Source: Anaeroplasma sp902783745 (GTDB lineage Bacteria; Bacillota_I; Bacilli_A; Acholeplasmatales; Anaeroplasmataceae). From it: a stretch of DNA of 42,774 nucleotides. This document shows positions 32,839 through 41,600 of this stretch, piece after piece. The position numbers and the translations under genes were made by a program. Position 1 is the stretch's first letter. Each line of letters begins with the position of its first letter. The notes under the pieces were generated by a model. The model did not search any database, was not told the DNA's origin, and saw only the letters and a list, made by a program, of their open reading frames with translations. Location of the stretch: contig CAMOKL010000011.1 of the NCBI GenBank assembly GCA_946617655.1, positions 1-42,774 on the forward strand, in the 5' to 3' direction.

Positions 32839-33330
32839 ATGAACAAAGTCTTATTGACAGGAAGAATAACAAGAGATCCTGAAGTTCGTTACCTATCAAA
32901 TGGTACACCTACTGTTTCATTTTCAATTGCAGTAGATAGAACTACAAGAGATCAAAACGGACAAAGACAAGCTGATTTCATCAATTGTGTTGCATGGAAT
33001 CAACAAGCTGATTTTATTTCTCGCTACATAAAGAAGGGAAATATGTTAGGTATCGTTGGTAGAATTTCAACAAGAAATTATCAGGGACAAGATGGTCAAA
33101 CACATTATGTTACTGAAGTTACTGTTGAACAGGTTGAAGGCTTAACTTCAAGAACTGATTCACAAGCACAACCAGAAGGCTACCGTGAGAATCAGGCTCC
33201 AACATTTAATAATCAAGCTCAAAGCGCACCAAGACAATATCAGGGTTATTCTAATCCTACTTATGGTGAGCCACAGGAAGCTCCTAAGCAGTTTGATGTT
33301 AAAGTTGATGATGATGATTTACCATTCTAA
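32839..33330 (+). CDS. ssb: Single-stranded DNA-binding protein
   Basis: The 163-residue protein begins MNKVLLTGRITRDPEVRYLS, a typical OB fold (to about residue 105, with NCVAWNQQADFISRYIKKG), then a Gln/Pro/Asn-rich linker and the acidic tip DDDDLPF that recruits replication and repair proteins. Its position between rpsF and rpsR is the usual Bacillota arrangement, with 17-base gaps on both sides. Confidence 0.97.
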   Translation: MNKVLLTGRITRDPEVRYLSNGTPTVSFSIAVDRTTRDQNGQRQADFINCVAWNQQADFISRYIKKGNMLGIVGRISTRNYQGQDGQTHYVTEVTVEQVEGLTSRTDSQAQPEGYRENQAPTFNNQAQSAPRQYQGYSNPTYGEPQEAPKQFDVKVDDDDLPF

Positions 33331-33347
33331 TAAGGAGGACATACATT

Positions 33348-33584
33348 ATGCAAAATAATAGAAGAGATAACAACCGTCGTTTTAAGAAGGTTTGCTATTT
33401 TACACAAAACCATATTGAACACATCGATTTCAAGGATGTTGATCTATTAAAGAGATTCATCTCTGATACAGGTAAGATTTTACCTCGTCGTGTTACTGGT
33501 ACTTCAGCTAAGTATCAAAGAAAGCTTGCTGTTGCAATTAAGAGAGCAAGACATATGGCATTATTACCATTCGTTAAGGACTAA
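33348..33584 (+). CDS. rpsR: 30S ribosomal protein bS18
   Basis: The 78-residue protein has the bS18 core: IDFKDVDLLKRFISDTGKIL, then PRRVTGTSAKYQRKLAVAIK and RARHMALLPFV. It partners bS6. AAGGAGG precedes the start. It ends the operon and is followed by a hairpin-rich spacer and terminator. Confidence 0.97.
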   Translation: MQNNRRDNNRRFKKVCYFTQNHIEHIDFKDVDLLKRFISDTGKILPRRVTGTSAKYQRKLAVAIKRARHMALLPFVKD

Positions 33585-33647
33585 TAATGATTATTGTGAA
33601 GTGACACAATCACTCGCAAGAAAATGACATAAAACATAAGTATGAAT

Positions 33648-33680
33648 GACCTTGTCAGAAATGATGAGGTCTTTTATTTC
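33648..33680 (+). terminator. Terminator of the rpsF operon
   Basis: A 10-bp stem (GACCTTGTCA at 33648-33657 with TGATGAGGTC at 33662-33671, two G-U pairs) has a GAAA loop and is followed by TTTTATTT. A second hairpin around TTGTG/CACAA lies at about 33587-33612. Confidence 0.82.
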
Positions 33681-33738
33681 GTCTTGTCTTGACATTAGGG
33701 GATATATACCCTATAATAAAATGGAAGGAGATGAAGAA

Positions 33739-33993
33739 TTGCCAACTATTTCGTCGTTTTATGGCATTTTTATACTAATGCATTTAACTAGAAAGGAACA
33801 TAATCCACCGCATATACATGCAATCTATGGTGATTATGAAGCCACATTTTATATTGAAGATGGAGAAATATATAATGGAGAATTTCCTAAGAATGGTAAA
33901 GTATTAGTAAAGGAATTTATTTTAAAGTACAAAAAAGAGTTAAAGGAGATGTGGGATAAAGAAGTGTATAAAAAACTTCCACCACTACAGTAA
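33739..33993 (+). CDS. DUF4160 family protein (probable toxin-antitoxin-like partner)
   Basis: The 84-residue protein starts at a TTG, giving MPTISSFYGIFILMHL, which matches the conserved DUF4160 N-terminus (MPTI..F.GI), and contains the hallmark EHNPPHIHAIYGDYEA. AAGGAG at 33725-33730 is eight bases before the TTG. An in-frame upstream ATG at 33646 is rejected because it lies at the rpsR-operon terminator and adds 31 unconserved residues. DUF4160 genes are usually followed by DUF2442, as here, and the pair has been suggested to behave as a toxin-antitoxin-like unit; the biochemical role is not established. Confidence 0.85.
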   Translation: MPTISSFYGIFILMHLTRKEHNPPHIHAIYGDYEATFYIEDGEIYNGEFPKNGKVLVKEFILKYKKELKEMWDKEVYKKLPPLQ

Positions 33994-33995
33994 TT

Positions 33996-34457
33996 ATGGT
34001 AAAAGCAATTAAATTAATTTTAAAAGAAAAAACAACATTTGATTTATTCTTTTATGATGGGACTGTAAAAAGATATGATATCTTGTCGTTGTCAAATAAA
34101 TTTCCGCAATTAAATGAATTAAAGGATAGAAAATTATTCTTAAAAGGACATTTATTAGGTTGGGGTGGAATTGTTTGGAATGATGATTTAGATGTATCTA
34201 GCGAAACAGTTTATGTTGAGGGAAAAGATGTTACAAATGAATATGATGACACAGACATCTTAAATATTGTAATAGGATATCAAATCAAAGAAAAAAGACT
34301 TCAAAAAGAGATGTCTCAAGAAGAATTGGCTAAAAAAGCAGGGATAGATCAATCAGATTTATCTAAAATAGAACGAGGTACTTTAAATCCATCTGTAAAA
34401 ATGCTAAAAAAAATTGCTAAAGGCTTAGGTTTAAAACTTAAGCTTTCCTTTGAATAA
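33996..34457 (+). CDS. DUF2442 protein fused to a Cro/CI-type helix-turn-helix
   Basis: The first 80 residues fit DUF2442 (MVKAIKLILKEKTTFDLFFY and the short strands that follow). Residues about 92-150 are an XRE-type helix-turn-helix: IKEKRLQKEMSQEELAKKAG, then IDQSDLSKIERGTLNPSVKM. It starts two bases after the DUF4160 stop, so the two are one transcript. The C-terminal DNA-binding domain suggests autoregulation of the pair, like an antitoxin. No strong ribosome binding site precedes the ATG, which fits translational coupling. Confidence 0.87.
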   Translation: MVKAIKLILKEKTTFDLFFYDGTVKRYDILSLSNKFPQLNELKDRKLFLKGHLLGWGGIVWNDDLDVSSETVYVEGKDVTNEYDDTDILNIVIGYQIKEKRLQKEMSQEELAKKAGIDQSDLSKIERGTLNPSVKMLKKIAKGLGLKLKLSFE

Positions 34458-34543
34458 TATTTGAGAAAAAAGAATAAAAATATCACTTAAAATATATTCA
34501 AAATTTGTTATTTTATAAAAATACGGTAATAGTTAATTAATAT

Positions 34544-35149
34544 ATGATAAATGGTATAGTAAAAGATAAACATAATAATCCAATTCAAAATGCTACAATT
34601 GAATTAAAAAATGATCATTTTGAAACCATTCTTAAAACAAATACAAACCAAGATGGATTATTTAGTATTAAAAGCACAAATGAATGTAAGTATTTAATTG
34701 CAATAAAAGATTATAAAATTAATTATTTAGAATATTGGGCAACGAATATAAATTTTTGGGATGATATTAATTTAGATATCATAATAGATAAATTAGAGAT
34801 ATACGGATTAAATGCATTTGTTGTTAATGGTGCTTATGATTCTATATTTTTATATTTTAGACCAATGAGCTTAGTTAAATTTCTAAGTAATGAGTCTAAT
34901 ATATGTCCTAGTATAAAAAATATTGAAATTAAAATAGACGATGTTAGTACATCATTATTAGGAATTAATAAAGTAAAAGAATCTATTGGAAATGAATATA
35001 TGAATGCCTATTTACTACAAGTAAAAAAAGATGTTGGTAAAACAACTATTTGGAATAAAATAGATGTAAAAGTTATAGATGATGATAATAATATAGGTAT
35101 GGCATCGCTATATAATAGTAATTCACATTCAAATATTAAGTTATCTTAA
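34544..35149 (+). CDS. Carboxypeptidase-regulatory-like (Ig-fold) domain protein
   Basis: The 201-residue protein begins with a carboxypeptidase D regulatory-like beta-sandwich: INGIVKDKHNNPIQNATIEL followed by TNTNQDGLFSIKS, the classical G.V.D..G.PI..A pattern. The C-terminal 120 residues are unfamiliar and beta-rich. There is no signal peptide or transmembrane helix, so it may be cytoplasmic or exported by an unusual route. The ribosome binding site is weak and upstream DNA very AT-rich. It is a single-gene unit ending in TAA. Confidence 0.65.
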   Translation: MINGIVKDKHNNPIQNATIELKNDHFETILKTNTNQDGLFSIKSTNECKYLIAIKDYKINYLEYWATNINFWDDINLDIIIDKLEIYGLNAFVVNGAYDSIFLYFRPMSLVKFLSNESNICPSIKNIEIKIDDVSTSLLGINKVKESIGNEYMNAYLLQVKKDVGKTTIWNKIDVKVIDDDNNIGMASLYNSNSHSNIKLS

Positions 35150-35313
35150 TAGTCGTTTTTTCATTTTCTGCTTACAAACCCGTCCGTTCACGACATAATA
35201 ATTAATGGAAATCCTATGTGTCAAAAACTGGGAAATTCTTACAGTTAAACTACATTTTTTATCCTATGACAAATATTATTTCCATAAGACAATACATTAA
35301 AATTATAATTGAG

Positions 35314-35345
35314 ACTTATTAACCAATCGTTAATAAGTTTTTTAT
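35314..35345 (+). terminator. Terminator-like hairpin downstream of the Ig-fold protein gene
   Basis: ACTTATTAAC (35314-35323) pairs perfectly with GTTAATAAGT (35329-35338), loop CAATC, followed by TTTTTATTC. It lies 165 bases from the stop codon. Confidence 0.75.
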
Positions 35346-35545
35346 TCTTTATAAAAAAACATGACGCATATTTATATATTACTATTTTTATGTTGCACCT
35401 TTGTTGCAGGTGATTTGGTAGAATAACAGTAGAATTGTATTACGATAATGAATAATCCATATTTTATGTAGTTTATTTTAATTGTTTTCTATTTAACGAA
35501 AGAAAAACATTACATTAAAACATTTTATTTTTTCAAATATTTAGT

Positions 35546-35569
35546 TTTAAATTATGCTTTAAATTATGC
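35546..35569 (+). repeat. Perfect tandem 12-bp repeat upstream of the giant gene
   Basis: TTTAAATTATGC occurs twice head to tail (35546-35557, 35558-35569), immediately upstream of the candidate promoter. It may be a regulator site or simple duplication. Confidence 0.6.
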
Positions 35570-35576
35570 AATCTAT

Positions 35577-35607
35577 TTGCTTTTAAAAAAAAGCATGATA
35601 TTATAAT
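35577..35607 (+). promoter_or_regulatory. Possible promoter of the giant surface-protein gene
   Basis: TATAAT (35602-35607) is 46 bases before the start codon. The nearest -35-like word, TTGCTT (35577-35582), is 19 bases away, longer than usual. Confidence 0.35.
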
Positions 35608-35653
35608 GGTGAAGATTACGTTTTTTATTTAAATAAATTAAGGAGGGTATTGT

Positions 35654-38600
35654 ATGAGAAATTTTTTTAAAAACAAGGTACTTTATATACTTAGTGCCAC
35701 AGCAATCATTTTTAGCTGTCTTTTTATGTTCCTTTTTAAAGGGCCACAAGTAGAAGCAGCTTCAATTGAGAAAGATACAATAGATGCACAGATTATCATT
35801 GCTAATAATAGCACTAAGAAATATACGGGCAAATATGGTACTTGGAGCTGGACTGGTGTCAGTGGGATAAATACAACTGATTATCATTCAATGCTTGAGG
35901 TAACAGGCTATTTTGAGGTAAGTACAGCCAGTGACTTCAAACTAACATATACACCAAATGCTGCAACTAAGAGCAAAATTGTTAATATGTATGTTGATAT
36001 TTATTGGAGTGGTGAATATGAAGATAATGAATGTGTACCAAGCGGAGTAAATGTATCAAACATATTTAGTGCAGACATTACAAGAGCTGGATATTGGTTT
36101 TATACAGAGAATTCTTTAACATCTCCTAACACTAGCAAGTCTAATGTTGTGTTAACTATAAAGAAACCAGCTACACATACTTCAATAATTTGGGAATGCT
36201 ATGTTAGCATTGGCTACAATGCATCAGCTCCTGTTACAATTAGTAAAGGTACTGGCGTAAAGTCTGTTTATTTAGCAACAACAAATAATGCTACAACAGG
36301 TAGTGCTAGTGGTACTGAATATGATAGTGGCACAACTGTTTATGGTTATGCAGAGCTTGCAAAGGGCTATAAGGCTAAAAGTGGATGGACTTTAGTATCA
36401 GGCACAGCTGATACAGAGGGCGCAAAATATAGAGTTGGTTCAGTAACAGCAGGTTCTGGTAATTTTGATACTATATCAGCTGATGAAATAACATATACCA
36501 TTACTTATACTCTTAATGGTGGTACTCATGGTACTACACATCCTACTTCATATAAAATAACTACAAATACATTTACTATTTCTAATCCAACAAGAACTGG
36601 ATATACATTTGATGGTTGGAGCGGAACTGGTATAACAAATAAAACTACATCTTTAAGTGTTACAAAAGGATCTACTGGTAACAGAAGTTATACAGCTAAT
36701 TGGACAGCAGATACTTATACAATAGCATTTAATAAGAATGCAGAAGATGCAACAGGAACTACAAATAGTGTTACAGCTACTTATGATAGTACAAGAAGTT
36801 TAACAGCTAATGGTTATTCAAGAGTTGGTTATGATTTCAAAGGCTGGGCAACATCTAGTACTGGTAGTGTTGTATACGCTGATGGAGCAACTTTAACAGC
36901 TGCTCAAGTTAATAATTTATATGCAACTGCAAAAAAGAATGGTACATATACACTTTATGCAAAATGGGCATATGTTTCTGAAATTCAAGCAGTAGTAGAT
37001 GATATTAATGATATTGGTACTTTAGAATATACAGATGTATGTAAAGGAAAGATTGAAACTGCAGAAGCTTCTTTCGAAAAATTATCAGAAACATATCAAG
37101 AAGTTATTGCTGAATATCAAGCGATATTAGAAAATGCAAGAGAAGTATATGATAATGTTGATAATACAGTTAAGGCAATTGACGCAATTGGTACTGTTGA
37201 ATATACAAATACATGTAAGGCTAATATCGATAGTGCAAAGGAATTATATGATGCACTAGAAGATGATGAACTTGCAATTTTACCAGAAGCAAAGTCACAA
37301 GCATTAGAAAATGCTGATAAGGCTTATGCAGCAATGGATGCAATAAATTCAATTGGAACAGTAGTAAATACTGAAACATGTAAAACAGCAATTACAAATG
37401 CAAGAACAGTTTATGATAATTTAACAGAAGCACAACAAGCATTAGTTGGTGAATCATTCTATAAAACATTAGAAGATGATGAAGCAGTATTTGCAGTAAT
37501 TGATTTAGTTAACGCAATTAATTATGAAAATACTCTAGAATGTTTAACAAGAATTGAAGATGCAAGAGAATTATATGATGATTTAACAGAAGCACAACAA
37601 GAAATATTCCCTGCTGCTGAATTAAAGACATTAGAAGATGCAGAAGCAGCATTTGCAGTTATGCAAGCTATAGATGCAATTGGTGTAATTGAAAATACAG
37701 CTACATCAAGAGGATTAGTAAAGACTGCAAGAGATGCATATGATGCATTAGAAAATAATGAACAAAAAGCATTAGTATTAAATTATCAAGCATTAGAAGA
37801 TGCAGAAACTTCATTCGGAAAAGTTGATAATGTAGATACTTTAATTACTGCAATTGGCACATTAGTTTATCCTGATAGTGAAACTACAATTAGTGCAGCA
37901 AGAGCAGCATATGAAGAATTAACTCCATTTGAAAAAGGATTAGTTCTTAATTATGAGACTTTAACTCATAAGGAAATAGCTTATGATGCAATTAAAAAGA
38001 TTAATGCAATTGGTAAAGTTAAATATCCTGATAGTGGAGAAGCAATAGCAACTGCAAGAGCAGCATATGATGCATTAACAACAGATGAAAAGAATTTAGT
38101 TGGTTATGAAAATTTAGCAATATTAGCAACAGCTGAAGGATATTATAATTCATTAAGAGATAATGCAAAAGCTGATGATGTTATTGCAAAAATTAAAGCA
38201 TTTGCACCAGTTGAAATAACTGATTTATGTAAAGAAAAAATTGACATTGCAAGAGCAGCATATGATGCATTAGAAAACGATGATCAAAAAGAATTAGTTT
38301 ATAATTATGAAGATTTAACAAAAGCTGAGGCTGATTATGCAGCAGCAAAACCAGTAGTAGATTTAATTAAGGCGCTTGGTAATGTTTTACCAACATCTGA
38401 TTATCAAACTAAGATTGATGCAGCAAGAACAGCATATAATGCATTAACAACAGATCAAAAAGCTTTAGTTTATAATTATAAAGATTTAACAGATAGAGAA
38501 GCAGCAAAACCAGTAGTAGATGCAATCGAATTAATCAATAAGGTAGATCAAACTACTGAATGTCAAGAAATGCTTACTGCAGTAAGAACAGCATATAACG

Positions 38601-41600
38601 AATTAAATTTAGATCAACAAGCATTAGTATTAAATATTGGAAAGTTAGATGATGCAGATGCAGCAAAAGTAGTTGCAGATTTAATTCAAGCAATTGCTCC
38701 AATAGTTGCTACAGAAGCATGTCAAACTAAGATTGATACAGCAAGAAGCGCATATAATGCATTAACATTAGCACAACAAGCATTAGTATCAAATTATGAT
38801 GATTTATTAGCAGCAGAAGCAGTTAAGCCTGTAGTTGATAAGATTGCAGCAATTGGTATAATTGATGGTTCAGAAGCATGTCAAGGAAGAATTGCAGAAG
38901 CAAGATCATTATATGATGCATTAGATGAAGAATTATATGAATCAGTATCTAATAAGGATGACTTATTTAATGCAGAAGCAGTTGAACCTGTAGTTGAAAA
39001 GATTAACGCAATTGGAGAAGTTACATATCCAACAAGTAAGACTGCAATTGAAGAAGCAAGAAGCGCATATAAAGATTTAACAGAAGCACAACAAGGATTA
39101 GTGCCTGCAGAAATATTAAAGGCATTAGAAGATGCAGAAGCTGAATTTAAAGAATCTGATGATGAAGCTAAGGCAAATGCAGCAATTGAAAAGATTAATG
39201 CAATTGGTGACGTAGAATATACATCAGAATCTAAAGGAAAGATTGATGCAGCAAGAGCAGCATATAAAGATTTAACTGATGATCAAAAAGCTTTAATAGC
39301 AGCAGAAACATTAAAAGTATTAGAAGATGCAGAGGCATTATATAATGCAGTTGATGCTGTAGTTGGTTTAATTGATGGTATTGGTACTGTAGCATATACA
39401 GAAGAATCTAAGGGCAAGATTGATGCAGCAAGAGCAGCATATGAAGCATTAACAGATGAACAAAAGGAAATTTTCCCTGAAGATTCATTAGACGAATTAG
39501 AAGCAGCTGAAAAGCAATATCAAGATCTATTAGATAAAGCATTTGCACAAGCAGTAATTGATAAGATTAATGGAATTGGAAAAGTTAAATATCCAACAAG
39601 TGAACAAACAATTAAAGATGCAAGAGATGCGTACGATGCATTAACAGATGCACAAAAGACAATCGTTGGTTTTGATAATTATTCAAAGCTTGTACAAGCT
39701 GAAGGTAACTTAGAAGCTCAAAAAGATTTATATTTTGCTGATAAAGTAAAGAAATTAATTATTGCAATTGCACCACTTGAAGTAAGTGATGAATGTAAAG
39801 CAAGAATTGATGCAGCAAGAGCGGCTTATGACGATGAAGAATTTACTGATGAACAAAGAGCATTAGTAACAAATTATGAAGATTTAGTAAATGCCGAAAC
39901 AAATTATGCTGCAGCTAAGAAAGTAGTTGATTTAATAGCACAATTACCAGATAAGCTAGTTGAATCAAGAACTGAATATAATGCATTAACATTAGCACAA
40001 CAAGCATTAGTATACAATTATAAAGATTTATTAGATGCAGAAGCATCAAAGGTTGATACATTAATTAGTGCAATAGGAACTGTAGCATATACAAAAGATT
40101 CTAAAGATAAGATAGCTGCAGCAAGAGAAGCATATGAAGAATTAGAAGATGATGCAAAAGATACAGTTAAGAATCTTGAAGTATTAACAAATGCAGAAAC
40201 TCAATATAATACATTAAAGACAAATGCAATTAATGATGCAAAAGATGCAATTAGTGCAATTGGTGACGTAGAATATACATCAGAATCTAAAGGAAAGATT
40301 GATGCAGCAAGATTAGCATTTGATGCAGTATTAACAGCTGATCAAGCAAATGTAACAAATAAACAAACATTAATAGATGCAGAAGCAGCATATGCAGCAT
40401 TAAAGGCTGATCATGAAGCAGCAGAAGCAGTAGATAAATTAATCGATGCAATAGGAACTGTAGCATATACAAAAGATTCTAAGGATAAGATTGATGCAGC
40501 AAGAGAAGCATATGGTAATTTAACAGAAGCACAACAAGAATTAGTTACAAAACTTGAAACATTAGTAGCAGCTGAAAGCTTATATGGTGAAGTAGATGCT
40601 TTAGCAACAAAGATTAACGCAATACCATCACCATTAGTATTAGCAGATACAACACAAACAGCAATTAATGATGCAAAGACAGCGTATGTAGCATTAAGTG
40701 ATGCAGCAGATGCAATATTACCTACAACATTATTAAGTAAGTTAATAGATAATGATGCAGCATACGATGTAATGAAGTTAATCGCAGCAATTGCACCATT
40801 TGAAGTAACAGATGAATGTAAGGAAAGAATAGATACAGCTAAGTTAGCATACGATGCATTAACAGATGCACAAAAATTATTAGTTGCAAATAAAGAAGAA
40901 TTAGAAAATGCAGATGCAAACTATAATGCAGTAGTAGATCAAGCAAAGGCTGACGTAGTTATAGGATTAATTAATGCAATCGGAACATTTGCATACACAG
41001 AAGAATGCAAAGGAAAGATTGATACAGCAAACGAAGCATATGGTAAATTAACAAAAGCACAACAAGCATTAGTTACTAATTATGAAACATTAACATCAGC
41101 TTTAACAAGATATGCAGCAATAGATAATGCAATAACAGCAATTAACGCAATAGAGACAGTTGAATTAACTGACGAATGTGCAGGTAAGGTTAATGCAGCA
41201 TTTGATGCATATGTAGGTTTAGGTACTGATGTAGAGTTATTACCAACAGCAGCTAAGAAAGCATTTGAAGATAAGCTTGGTGCATATGCATTAATGCAAA
41301 AGATTGCAGCAATTGGCGATATAGCATATACAAAAGCATGCAAAGATAAGTTAGATGAAGCAAAAGAAGTATATGAATTATTATCAACAGAAGCAAAAGC
41401 ACTAGTAACAAATTATGATGTAGTAACAGATGCATATTTAGTATTACAACATATAGATGCAGTAGTAGTAAAAATTGAAGCAATAGCTACACCATTAGTA
41501 GTAGATAATGATGTAACATCAGCAATCACTGCAGCAAGAGCTGCATATGATGAAGGCTTAACAAAACAAGAAATATCATTATTCCCAGCAGATTCATTAG

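Larger units (their letters stand above)
35150..35653. other. Intergenic region before the giant surface-protein gene
   Basis: No gene is seen in these 504 bases. They contain a terminator at 35314, a small hairpin at about 35396-35412 (CACCT/AGGTG), a tandem 12-bp repeat at 35546-35569, a candidate promoter and the AGGAGGG ribosome binding site at 35641-35647. The segment 35155-35310 shows nothing recognisable. Confidence 0.5.
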
